Source: Nitrospirota bacterium
GTDB taxonomy: Bacteria > Nitrospirota > Leptospirillia > Leptospirillales > Leptospirillaceae
DNA: 64,000 bases
Reading direction: 5' to 3'
Assembly (NCBI GenBank): GCA_021806225.1
Contig: JAJZXW010000026.1
Location: forward strand, 50,197 to 114,196
In this document: positions 17,198 to 25,311 of the stretch, in pieces
Layout: each line of letters opens with the position of its first letter
Numbering within the stretch: position 1 is the stretch's first letter
The notes under the pieces: model-generated
What the model saw: only the letters and a program-made list of their open reading frames with translations
Told to the model about the DNA's origin: nothing
The model's database searches: none
Program-made: the position numbers and the translations under genes

Positions 17198-18784
17198 TCA
17201 GGATTCGCGGCCGGTTCCCGCCTCGGAGAACCACTGGACCGACAAGGGGTGCCCCAGTCCCAGGTCCCGGCTTTCGGTAGATGACAGGGACAGCGATTCG
17301 TCCGATTCCTCAAGATCCCGGGGCAGAACTCTGAGAACGGGAGTCCGGTAGGACAAGGTGGCGGAATCTCCGCCCGAGGCGAGGAGGATGTCCCGCGCCA
17401 GGCCGAGGAGGGGGTTCAGAATCCCGAGAAGGCGCTGGTCATCCTTGTTCAGATGACGAAGGTAGGGGTGCCCTTTCTTTTTGGGTCGGCCCGACCTGTC
17501 CTCCGTCTGGCTGAGGATGAGACCGCAAAGGAGGCGGTCTCGCTGGGAAAGGCCGGGAAGATCCCCGTGGAGAAGGAGGTCCCAGAGCTCCCGCATGTTG
17601 GGGGAGGGGTTGTGAAAGACGGGGAGCAGGGCCAGGGTCCCGATCATGTCGCAAAGAAGGGGGAGCCTCCCCGAAGGGAGGCCGGAGGGGAAGATGAGCC
17701 GAAGAAGTTCGTGGAGGGTATCCCGAAGGGGTTTCGAATCCCGGATGCGCCCGTAGCGCCGGGCGATTCTCCGGAGAGTGTTCCGGCTCACCGGACCCTC
17801 CTCTCCGCCTTCTGTCTTCTGATAGTATTCCATGAAGAGGCCCTGCCGGAGACCATAATGGGAAAAGGTCAGTACGGGAGCTCCGGAGAGGGATGTGATC
17901 GCGGAGATGACGGCCAGTCCCGCGGGAAGAATGTCGGAGCGGTCGGCCCCGATGTTGAGAGTCCGCGCCTGTTCCGGGGTCAGCCGGCGGCCGGTCCGTT
18001 TCACGATGCGGGCCGCCTCCCGGGACGGGATTTCATAATGGTGGATGTCGGGATAGAAGGGGTAGGAGCGGAGCTTCTGCGAGATGCGAGCGAGCTGGCG
18101 GGCGGTCCCTCCCACTCCGACCAGGGCCGGAAAGGGACGGGTGAAGAGGCCGCTTTCCTCGAGGACGGAGGCGATGTGGCGCTCCATCCTTTTCCATTCG
18201 GCCTGCGACGGGCGCCCCCTGTTCTCGAAGAACATTTCAGTGAGCCGCACCGCCCCCAGGGGAAGGGTCAGGATTTTTCTCGGGTGATGTCCATGAAGGT
18301 CGATCAGTTCGGCGCTTCCCCCGCCGATATCGAAAACGAGAGCGTCCCCCTTGTCGAAGCCGTTCTGGACGCCCAGGCAGCTGTAGGATCCTTCCTGCTC
18401 TCCGTCGAGAATTTCGACAGGCGCTTCCAGGGAGGCCGAAAGCCGCGAGAGGACCTCCTCGCGATTTCTGGCGTCCCGGACGGCCGAGGTGGCGACGCAG
18501 CGAAGCTCATCGGCTTGGTGGAGGGCGATCCTTTTCCGAAAATCCGTGAGGGCCCTTGAAGCCCGTTCGATGGCCTCCGGCGTGATCGTCAGGGAAGGGT
18601 ACATCCCCGAGGCGATCCGGGCGGAGCTCTTGTAGCGGGCGACTGTCCAGAAATCTCCTCCGCGCATGGCCACGATCTCAAGACGCATGGAGTTCGATCC
18701 GATGTCGATGAGGGCGATTTTGTGGAGGCTCATGGACTGATTGTGCCACAGGTCAGGACGACTTCCAAGGAGAGTACCCGGCAT
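17198..18784 (-). CDS. Ppx/GppA-family phosphatase
   Basis: This family hydrolyses polyphosphate or pppGpp. The N-terminal actin-like ATPase motif IALIDIGSNSMRLEIVAM, the mid segment VFDIGGGSAELIDLHG and the late GVGGTARQLARI are all present. Residues about 330-450 take the place of the HD-like helical domain of long Ppx proteins, but no clear HD pair is visible there. ATG at 18784 has AAGGAG four bases upstream; ATG at 18733 (MSLHKIALIDIG) fits family alignments better. It faces away from ubiE and converges on the nickel permease. Confidence 0.85.
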   Translation of the reverse strand: MPGTLLGSRPDLWHNQSMSLHKIALIDIGSNSMRLEIVAMRGGDFWTVARYKSSARIASGMYPSLTITPEAIERASRALTDFRKRIALHQADELRCVATSAVRDARNREEVLSRLSASLEAPVEILDGEQEGSYSCLGVQNGFDKGDALVFDIGGGSAELIDLHGHHPRKILTLPLGAVRLTEMFFENRGRPSQAEWKRMERHIASVLEESGLFTRPFPALVGVGGTARQLARISQKLRSYPFYPDIHHYEIPSREAARIVKRTGRRLTPEQARTLNIGADRSDILPAGLAVISAITSLSGAPVLTFSHYGLRQGLFMEYYQKTEGGEEGPVSRNTLRRIARRYGRIRDSKPLRDTLHELLRLIFPSGLPSGRLPLLCDMIGTLALLPVFHNPSPNMRELWDLLLHGDLPGLSQRDRLLCGLILSQTEDRSGRPKKKGHPYLRHLNKDDQRLLGILNPLLGLARDILLASGGDSATLSYRTPVLRVLPRDLEESDESLSLSSTESRDLGLGHPLSVQWFSEAGTGRES

Positions 18785-18799
18785 TCGGCTCCTTGCCGA

Positions 18800-18827
18800 T
18801 TGATCCCGGGAAATCTTGCGTTATAAT
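18800..18827 (+). promoter_or_regulatory. Sigma-70-like promoter for the quinone cluster
   Basis: TTGATC at 18800-18805, a 16-base spacer and a perfect TATAAT at 18822-18827 lie 85 bases upstream of ubiE. The reverse strand of the same bases reads TATAAC (18825-18820), pointing to the divergent phosphatase gene. Confidence 0.55.
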
Positions 18828-18911
18828 TGGAAAACTGATCAGGGGGCGTATGGCCTTTCCCAAACGGCGGCGGGTCACGCCTCTTCCACGTCATCATCCG
18901 AAAGGACCGGA

Positions 18912-19664
18912 ATGTCGGAGTATTCCCTTCCTGCCAAGGAACGCAAGCAAGACGTCGTCCAGAACATGTTCACATCGGCAGCCAAGGCCTACGACCTCAA
19001 CAATTCGGTTCTGAGCCTGGGCCAGCACCACCGATGGAAGCGCCTGACGATCGACCTTCTGAAAATCGAAAAAGGACAGGTCATTCTGGATCTGTGCGGA
19101 GGAACCGCCGATCTGTCTCTTCTGGCCGCCGAAAAGGCGGGGGGAGATGGGCTTGTCATGACCGTCGATCTCAACATGGCGATGCTCCGGGTTGGTCTTT
19201 CCAAGGCCCGCTCCCGTGTCATCGACGGCCTCAAGGAAAGGATGAGCCGTGCGCGGCCGGTCATGATCCAGGCCAATGCGGAAAGCATCCCCCTTCCCTC
19301 CGGTACGGTCGACCGTCTGACGGTGGGGTTCGGGCTCAGAAATGTGACCAATCTCGACGTGGCCCTGGCTGAAATTTACAGGGTCCTGAAGCCGGGCGGG
19401 CGCTTTGCCTGCCTGGAGTTTTCCCATCCCGTGAACGCCCTTTGGGATGGATTGTACCGCTTCTATTCCTTCTTCATCCTGCCGAAGATCGGCAAATGGA
19501 TATCCAGGGACAATACAGGGATCTACGAGTACCTGCCCGCATCGATCGCAAAATTTCCGGATCAGGAGAGTTTTAGCGAGACGATCAGGAAGGCCGGCTT
19601 TTCAAATGTCGTCTACCGGAATCTGTCGGGAGGGATCGTCGCGATCCATATGGGAGAAAAGTAA
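18912..19664 (+). CDS. ubiE: UbiE/MenG-type quinone C-methyltransferase
   Basis: A SAM-dependent methyltransferase of 250 residues that methylates the ring of a prenylated quinol precursor. SAM-binding motif I is VILDLCGGTADLSLLAA; other family marks are FTSAAKAYDLNNSVLSLGQHHRWKR and VGFGLRNVTNLDVALAEIYRVLKPGG. The ATG at 18912 (MSEYSLPAKERKQ) follows AAAGGACCGG, so the extra 32 residues of the track ORF are not needed. It is first in a tight four-gene run with a radical SAM gene, a chorismate-lyase-like gene and ubiA. Confidence 0.93.
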   Translation: MSEYSLPAKERKQDVVQNMFTSAAKAYDLNNSVLSLGQHHRWKRLTIDLLKIEKGQVILDLCGGTADLSLLAAEKAGGDGLVMTVDLNMAMLRVGLSKARSRVIDGLKERMSRARPVMIQANAESIPLPSGTVDRLTVGFGLRNVTNLDVALAEIYRVLKPGGRFACLEFSHPVNALWDGLYRFYSFFILPKIGKWISRDNTGIYEYLPASIAKFPDQESFSETIRKAGFSNVVYRNLSGGIVAIHMGEK

Positions 19665-21235
19665 TGGAGGTAAAAGAGTTGCCCATGGTGGCGGGGACGG
19701 GAGATCGTCCGTCCAGCCTGTACCGGAGGGTTCTTTTCGTCTGGCTTCCCGTTCGCCCGATCTTTCCCGTGGGGATCGGATACCTTGCGAACTGGATTCA
19801 CCGGGAGCATCCGGAAGTCGCGCTCGAGGTCCTCGACCTGACCCGCTTCGAAGAGGCCGACCAGATGCCCGCACTGACGAAAAAAATTGCGGAGTTTTCC
19901 CCTGACCTTCTCGCCTATTCCTGGCGGGACGTCCAGATATTCGCTCCCCACGAGGGAGACAATTCCCTCCGGCGGGCCTTCGAATTCTATTACTCCCCCA
20001 ACCTTCTCACCCGGGCTTACGCCGCGTTGGACGGGGTTCGCATGGTCTGGAAATACCGTTCGGAATTCCACAAGAAGCTTCGCTTCATCAAGGAGGGCGT
20101 CCGAAGGGCTCCGAAGGCCCGCGTCATGGTCGGGGGCGGGGCCTTTTCGGTTTTCGCCGAACAGATCATCCGCCTGCTTCCGGAAGGCGTGATCGGGGTG
20201 GTGGGGGAGGGAGAGACGGCCCTGATCAAGACCCTCGAAGGGCGTCCGGTCGATGACGAACGCGTCATCACCCGGAAGGGTACGCAGATCGTTTTGGGAA
20301 AGAAGGCGGGGGCAGTGGAAATACGGCGTGCTCCTTTCGATCTGGCCTATCTCGAATCCGTATTCCCGGGCCACGAGATGTATCACGGCAAAACCGTCGG
20401 AATCCAGACCAAGCGTGGCTGTCCTTACGGATGCTCCTTCTGTCTGTATACCTATATCGAGGGAAAGCGGGTCTACTACCGTGATCCGGAAGACGTGGTG
20501 GACGAGATCCGCCAGTATCGGGACCGATGGGGAATCCGGAACTTCTGGTTTGCAGACGCCCAGTTCATTCCTGGCGTCAAGGCGGTTCCCGAGGCCATTG
20601 CCCTTCTCACGGCCCTCCGGGACAGTCGCCTCGACATCACCTGGAGCGGCTATATCCGGACCAGTCTCATTTCTCCGGAAATGGCGCGGCTGATGGTGGA
20701 GTCAGGAATGGGAGACCTCGAAGTGGCGATCACCTCCGGCTCCCAGGAGATTCTGGACTCCCTCAAGATGGGCTTCCGACTGGAAGGACTGATGGAAGGA
20801 TGCAGAAACCTCAAGGCCGCCGGATACAAGGGAAAGATCATCCTGAATTACTCCCTGAACGCGCCGGGCGAGACACCGGAATCACTGGCCGAGGCCGTCG
20901 AAAGCTACGAGGCCATCTGCGGCATCTTCGGACCGGAGAATGTCTATCCTATGGTCTTTTTCCTGGCGGTCCAGCCCCACACGAGCTTCGAGAAGCGTCT
21001 CATGCGTGAGGGGTGGCTCGACCCCGACTACGATCCCATTTCGCTGAACCCGTGGACCATCCGCAAGCTCCTCTACAATCCGGGCCCCCTCGGGGAGCTG
21101 ATCGCGAAGGCCTGTCTTCTGGCTTGGGACATCGAGCCCATGGCGATGGGACGGGTTGTGATGCGTGAGATCAAGAAATCCCTCGGTGCCGTCGGAATAT
21201 CCTCCAAGGGGTCGGTCGTGGTCCAGGCTTCGTGA
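19664..21235 (+). CDS. B12-binding-domain-like radical SAM protein
   Basis: The 523-residue protein has an N-terminal region resembling a cobalamin-binding Rossmann fold (LFVWLPVRPIFPVGIGYLAN; VMVGGGAFSVFAEQIIRLLP; VVGEGE). The radical SAM core has the cluster motif RGCPYGCSFCLYTY (CxxxCxxC). The usual His of the B12 motif DxHxxG is not evident, so cobalamin binding is uncertain. It overlaps ubiE by one base (TAATG) and the next gene by GTGA, which ties it to quinone synthesis. The reaction is unknown; ring methylation or another oxygen-independent ring step is an inference. Confidence 0.78.
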   Translation: MEVKELPMVAGTGDRPSSLYRRVLFVWLPVRPIFPVGIGYLANWIHREHPEVALEVLDLTRFEEADQMPALTKKIAEFSPDLLAYSWRDVQIFAPHEGDNSLRRAFEFYYSPNLLTRAYAALDGVRMVWKYRSEFHKKLRFIKEGVRRAPKARVMVGGGAFSVFAEQIIRLLPEGVIGVVGEGETALIKTLEGRPVDDERVITRKGTQIVLGKKAGAVEIRRAPFDLAYLESVFPGHEMYHGKTVGIQTKRGCPYGCSFCLYTYIEGKRVYYRDPEDVVDEIRQYRDRWGIRNFWFADAQFIPGVKAVPEAIALLTALRDSRLDITWSGYIRTSLISPEMARLMVESGMGDLEVAITSGSQEILDSLKMGFRLEGLMEGCRNLKAAGYKGKIILNYSLNAPGETPESLAEAVESYEAICGIFGPENVYPMVFFLAVQPHTSFEKRLMREGWLDPDYDPISLNPWTIRKLLYNPGPLGELIAKACLLAWDIEPMAMGRVVMREIKKSLGAVGISSKGSVVVQAS

Positions 21236-21765
21236 GCGAAAAAGCGGAGAGCGAGTCCATGGAGGCGGTCCTCGAGGAACCTCTTCCTCCCGGATTTCCG
21301 CTTCTTCCGGGACCCTTTCGAATGCTTCTGGGTCTGGACGGAACCCTGACCCGTTCCCTGACCTTTCTTTCGGGGGAGAGGGTCGAGGTCGAGACCGTTC
21401 TCCTCCCGGATGCTCCCGAGGGGATCAGGAAGGTTTATCTTCGGGTGCCCTCGATCGGCCGGCTCGTCTTTGCGAGGACGCGCCTCCTTTCCATCCCGTC
21501 GCGGGAGGAGGCTCCATGGATTGCCTCTCTCATGCGCGGGGATCTTCCCATCGGCCAGTCGATGGAGGCCCGGTACGGACCCCTGACCAAGGACGAGTTT
21601 TCCGTTTTCTCCGTCTCCACCCCCTTCGATCCCCACGGGCCCCGGGAGTCTGGAGGGACATGGGCTCGCTCCTACCGGATGCGGACCCGCGAGGGACTCG
21701 CCCTCCGGATCGAGGAGTTCTTCCTGGACGCTCTTTTTCGGCTTGCCGGCGGAGGCGGCCTATGA
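21232..21765 (+). CDS. Chorismate-pyruvate-lyase-like protein
   Basis: The 177-residue product has the layout of UbiC-like lyases, which make 4-hydroxybenzoate from chorismate. Visible are LLGLDGTLTRSLTFLSGERVEVETV, KVYLRVPSIGRLVFARTRLLSIP and LPIGQSMEARYGPLTKDEFSV. The first matches the lyases' TxxL start, the second the RxVxLR-like strand and the third the region ending in the conserved Glu. Identity is remote, closer in style to the DUF98 branch. Position directly before ubiA, which uses 4-hydroxybenzoate, supports the call. It starts with GTG overlapping the upstream stop. Confidence 0.72.
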   Translation: MSEKAESESMEAVLEEPLPPGFPLLPGPFRMLLGLDGTLTRSLTFLSGERVEVETVLLPDAPEGIRKVYLRVPSIGRLVFARTRLLSIPSREEAPWIASLMRGDLPIGQSMEARYGPLTKDEFSVFSVSTPFDPHGPRESGGTWARSYRMRTREGLALRIEEFFLDALFRLAGGGGL

Positions 21766-22628
21766 CTCGGCGTTTTTCAGCGACTCTGGATCTGATTCGC
21801 TTCGACAGGCCCATCGGCTGGGTTCTTCTTTTTCTCCCGGCGGGATGGGCCCTTCTCCTTGCACGTCCTGGAGAGGTCCCTTGGAAATGGGTCGCCGTCT
21901 TTCTCGCAGGCGCCTTCCTGACCCGTTCTGCGGGTTGCGTCGTGAACGACATCTTCGACAGGAAGATCGACCGGGAGGTAGCCCGGACCAGAATGCGGCC
22001 CCTGGCCGACGGACGCCTCTCCGTCGCTTGGGCCCTCGGGGTTTTTCTTCTTCTGACCCTCCTCTCGGCCTCCCTTCTCACATTTTTTTCGGCAAAGGCC
22101 ATCCTGGTGGCAGTCGCGGGATATGGTTCTGCGGTGGTCTATCCGCTCATGAAGCGATTCTTTCCTCTTCCCCAGCTTTTCATGGGGATTCCCTTCGGAG
22201 CGACGGCTCCTCTCATGGCCTGGGTCCAGCTTACGGGAACCTTCTCGCTCCCGGGAGTTGAGATTGCCCTGGCCGGCCTCTTCTGGTCCACGGCCTATGA
22301 CCTCATCTATGCGGTGGCGGATCTTCCGGACGACCGGAAGGCCGGTGTCCGGTCGGGAGCCGTCACCTTCGGACCGTCTCTCTGGGCCGTCTTCCTCTTC
22401 TTCTCCGCTCTGGCCGCACTCCTTCTGTGGCAGGCGGGACGATCACTTCCCCAGTCCGGATGGCTCCTGCTCTCGATCGGTCTTTTCTTCTCAGCCATCT
22501 TCTGGCAATCCCTCCGGATGCGCTCGGGGTTGAGCGAAGATGAGCCGCTCCGTCTCTTCCGCTCCCATGCGCTCCTGGGAGGGCTCATTCTGGCGGGCTT
22601 CTGGTCCTCCTCGCCGATTCTTGTCTGA
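21762..22628 (+). CDS. ubiA: 4-hydroxybenzoate polyprenyltransferase-like protein
   Basis: A UbiA-superfamily membrane enzyme of 288 residues that attaches a polyprenyl chain to an aromatic acid. The first Asp-rich motif is CVVNDIFDRKIDREVARTRMRPL and the second is YDLIYAVADLPDDRKAGVRSG. Eight or so hydrophobic segments are visible. IGWVLLFLPAGWALLLA near the N-terminus is typical of the UbiA rather than the MenA branch. ATG at 21762 overlaps the stop of the lyase gene (ATGA), which sets the start. Confidence 0.92.
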   Translation: MTRRFSATLDLIRFDRPIGWVLLFLPAGWALLLARPGEVPWKWVAVFLAGAFLTRSAGCVVNDIFDRKIDREVARTRMRPLADGRLSVAWALGVFLLLTLLSASLLTFFSAKAILVAVAGYGSAVVYPLMKRFFPLPQLFMGIPFGATAPLMAWVQLTGTFSLPGVEIALAGLFWSTAYDLIYAVADLPDDRKAGVRSGAVTFGPSLWAVFLFFSALAALLLWQAGRSLPQSGWLLLSIGLFFSAIFWQSLRMRSGLSEDEPLRLFRSHALLGGLILAGFWSSSPILV

Positions 22629-22682
22629 CAATCAGTCCGGACCCGTTCCTTTCAAAAGGGACAGCTTCGAATGGAGGCTTCG

Positions 22683-23255
22683 ATGTTTTCCAGAATCAAA
22701 ATCCTGCTCCTGACCCTGCTCCTGTCCGCCCTTATTTTTGCGCCGACCCTCTCCTTTGCCCTCTCCCCAATCAGGGTGACGAGTTCCGCCTTCAGAAACG
22801 GGGGGAGGATCGGGTCGAAATACGTTTTTTCCGGGTTCGGATGCACCGGTAAAAACGTCTCCCCCGGGATCCGCTGGGGGAGGCTTCCGCGGGGGACGAA
22901 AAGTGTGGCGGTGACCGTGTACGATCCTGACGCTCCCACCGGTTCCGGCTGGTGGCATTGGGTGGTCTACGACATTCCGGCCACGGTCCACGCCCTTCCT
23001 GAGGGGGCGGGGACCAAGGATGGCCATCGGCTTCCGGCCGGATCCCTTCAGGCCGTGACCGACTTTGGAGCCCCGGGTTATGGAGGGCCCTGTCCGCCGA
23101 AGGGCGATCGTCCCCATCACTACATCGTCACGGTCTATGCTCTCAAGACGGCCAAGTTGCCTGTGTCACCGACCGCATCTCCGGCCCAGATCGGCTATTT
23201 TCTCCATTTCGCGACCATCGGAAAGGGAAATCTCGTGGGGCGTTATGGTCGGTAG
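22683..23255 (+). CDS. Exported YbhB/YbcL-family (PEBP) protein
   Basis: A phosphatidylethanolamine-binding-protein-like domain follows a signal peptide (MFSRIKILLLTLLLSALIFAPTLSFA). Family marks include SPGIRWGRLPRGTKSVAVTVYDPDAPTG, WWHWVVYDIP, FGAPGYGGPCPPKGD and HHYIVTVYAL. The ATG at 22683 has GGAGG six bases upstream; the ATG used by the track is 12 bases earlier and lies over that binding site. The function of bacterial members is not well known. It would be periplasmic or extracellular. Confidence 0.88.
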   Translation: MFSRIKILLLTLLLSALIFAPTLSFALSPIRVTSSAFRNGGRIGSKYVFSGFGCTGKNVSPGIRWGRLPRGTKSVAVTVYDPDAPTGSGWWHWVVYDIPATVHALPEGAGTKDGHRLPAGSLQAVTDFGAPGYGGPCPPKGDRPHHYIVTVYALKTAKLPVSPTASPAQIGYFLHFATIGKGNLVGRYGR

Positions 23256-23294
23256 CGTGAGGGAAGGATTCGGGACCGGTTCGATTTTTTCGAC

Positions 23295-23323
23295 TTGCGA
23301 TTTTTGATTTCTTTGGATATCCT
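23295..23323 (+). promoter_or_regulatory. Sigma-70-like promoter upstream of two small membrane proteins
   Basis: TTGCGA at 23295-23300, a 17-base T-rich spacer and TATCCT at 23318-23323. The first small gene starts 67 bases further on. Confidence 0.5.
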
Positions 23324-23389
23324 CTAGGAAACGGCGACTCACCTGTTCGTCGTCCGAACTATTACATTATCCCGATTGGAGGTTCCAGA

Positions 23390-23518
23390 ATGGCTCCCAT
23401 TCAAACCGTTGGTAACTGGACTGCGCTGGAGTGGGCTATCCCGATCGCTCTCGGGTTTGCGATAGTCGCGGGATGGTTCATGGCCATCTCTTCCATCTAT
23501 TCCAATCCCGACAAGTAG
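23390..23518 (+). CDS. 42-residue single-helix membrane protein (below ORF-track cutoff)
   Basis: ATG at 23390 opens a 42-codon frame, MAPIQTVGNWTALEWAIPIA and so on, ending SIYSNPDK. It has one clear membrane helix (about residues 14-34, PIALGFAIVAGWFMAISSIY) and TGGAGG eight bases before the ATG. A good promoter lies upstream and a second one-helix protein lies downstream. The form (short N-terminal tail, one helix, polar end) resembles accessory subunits of respiratory complexes, but I do not recognise the family. Codon use and the ribosome binding site make it likely to be real. Confidence 0.6.
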   Translation: MAPIQTVGNWTALEWAIPIALGFAIVAGWFMAISSIYSNPDK

Positions 23519-23549
23519 GTTTCGTGCTGGCCTTTTTCTAGGATTTCTG

Positions 23550-23735
23550 ATGCGGTTTATTGCGGAAATCAAGAAAATGTGGACCGATGCCCGGCCGATA
23601 TTTTTCATATTGGCCGGAGTCATCGGTCTTTTTCTTCTTCTCTTTGGTTCCATGATGTGGGGATTGCTGGGAAAGGATTCCTTCAGCCAGTATTCCCATC
23701 CATCCTACCCCCCTTCCGCCAGTCCTTCCAAATAA
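23550..23735 (+). CDS. 61-residue single-helix membrane protein
   Basis: MRFIAEIKKMWTDARPIFFI starts a protein with a basic N-terminus, one long membrane helix (about residues 17-40, FFILAGVIGLFLLLFGSMMWGLL) and a Ser/Pro/Tyr-rich tail ending SPSK. It follows the 42-residue protein by 31 bases, so the two are probably cotranscribed. No known family is recognised. A role as a small subunit or stabiliser of a larger membrane complex is a guess. Confidence 0.6.
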   Translation: MRFIAEIKKMWTDARPIFFILAGVIGLFLLLFGSMMWGLLGKDSFSQYSHPSYPPSASPSK

Positions 23736-23918
23736 GGGTTCGGCACGCCGCTGGAGTGTCGAGCGGTCGTGCGAATCATGTCTCTGTCCGGACCTTCGAC
23801 AACGATGCTTGAATTTTAAGGGGTTTACCGGTTACCCTGTAGAGATGCGCGCCTTTGTCTTCAGGCGGATCGATGTCTCCAGGATTGAAAAAACCGGATT
23901 TCGGGAAAGGATAGTTTC

Positions 23919-25292
23919 ATGGCAGGGAACGGGGAAGGACTGAGCGCGGTCGAGAAGAAGACTCTGGCCGGTCTCAGCATGATTTTCGCAATTCGGATGT
24001 TCGGACTGTTCATTGTGCTGCCGGTCATCAGCCTTTACGCAAGGACCCTTCCGGGGGCCGATCCCCTGTGGCTCGGCCTGGCCCTTGGGGGATACGGGCT
24101 CTCCCAGGCGGTGTTCCAGATTCCCTTCGGGATGCTGTCCGACCGCTTCGGCCGTAAACCCCTGATCGTGGCGGGCCTTCTTATTTTTGCGGGAGGCTCG
24201 GTCTTCGCGGCGACCGCCCATTCGGTGATGGCCCTTTTTATCGGACGGCTTCTCCAGGGGTCGGGGGCCGTCGCCTCGGTAGTGATCGCCCTGATGGCCG
24301 ATCTCACCCGCGAGGAGTACCGGACGCGGGCCATGGCGGGGATCGGGATCTCGATCGGTCTATCCTTCGCCGTCGGGATGGTGGTGGGACCGATCATGGG
24401 TGCCCATTATGGGGGCGCCTCCCTCTTCTGGCTGACGGCCGTTCTGGCCCTCGTGGGGATCGCGATCCTTCTTCTTGTCGTTCCCAATCCGGTCGGTGCG
24501 GTCCACAAGAACGAAATGGAGCTGTCCTTTTCCCAGCTCGGTTACGTTCTCCGGAATCCGGCCCTTCTCCGGATCGATATTTCCGTCTTCACCCTGCATC
24601 TTTTTCTGACCGGCGTATTCGTGAGCTTTCCGGTTCTCCTCCACAAGTACATGTCGGCCCAGAGCATGTGGAAGGTCTATCTGCCCGTGATTCTCGGCGG
24701 AATGTTTCTCATGGTTCCGGGGATGATCCTGGCCGAAAAGCGAAAAAAGCTCAAGGTGGTCTACCTGATCGCCATCGCCTTCATCGTCGTGAGCTTCGTG
24801 ATTTTCCTTCTGGGATACCGCAGCGAATTCGGTCTGATCGCCGGCCTGTCCGTCTTCTTCGTCGGCTTCAACCTCCTCGAGCCTCTCATGCCCTCCATCA
24901 TGACCCGATTTGTCCGGACGCGAACCCGTGGGACCTCGTCGGGAGTCTTCAACATGAGCCAGTTCATGGGAGCCTTTTTAGGCGGTGCTCTGGGTGGCGC
25001 CCTGGTCACGGTGTCGAACGAGGCCTTTTTCACCGGGATGCTGGTGATCGCCATCCTGTGGTTCTTCATTTCGATGGGGCTGACCGATCCCAACCTGCTT
25101 GAAACCTTTGAGCGGCCGGTGGCGAGGGAGCTTTCCGATCCCCAGCCTCTCGTCCGGCAGATGGGAGACATGGCTGGCGTGGTGGATTGCCGCTACCGGG
25201 AATCGGAAAAGATCCTTTGGGTGAAATATCTCCGGGACAGGATCACGCCGGAAGATCTTGAAAGAAAGCTGGCAGGCCTGCTCGAAGCCTGA
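23919..25292 (+). CDS. MFS transporter, YajR-like with a C-terminal ferredoxin-like domain
   Basis: A 12-helix major facilitator of 457 residues. Motif A is GMLSDRFGRKPLIVAG after helix 2, and RLLQGSGAVASVVIALMADLTREEYRTRAMA is typical of drug/H+ antiporters. The last 70 residues are soluble and end VDCRYRESEKILWVKYLRDRITPEDLERKL, which fits the small cytoplasmic YAM domain of YajR. The substrate is unknown. The potassium channel gene starts 20 bases after its stop. Confidence 0.85.
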   Translation: MAGNGEGLSAVEKKTLAGLSMIFAIRMFGLFIVLPVISLYARTLPGADPLWLGLALGGYGLSQAVFQIPFGMLSDRFGRKPLIVAGLLIFAGGSVFAATAHSVMALFIGRLLQGSGAVASVVIALMADLTREEYRTRAMAGIGISIGLSFAVGMVVGPIMGAHYGGASLFWLTAVLALVGIAILLLVVPNPVGAVHKNEMELSFSQLGYVLRNPALLRIDISVFTLHLFLTGVFVSFPVLLHKYMSAQSMWKVYLPVILGGMFLMVPGMILAEKRKKLKVVYLIAIAFIVVSFVIFLLGYRSEFGLIAGLSVFFVGFNLLEPLMPSIMTRFVRTRTRGTSSGVFNMSQFMGAFLGGALGGALVTVSNEAFFTGMLVIAILWFFISMGLTDPNLLETFERPVARELSDPQPLVRQMGDMAGVVDCRYRESEKILWVKYLRDRITPEDLERKLAGLLEA

Positions 25293-25311
25293 GACATCCG
25301 GAAAGGTCCCT

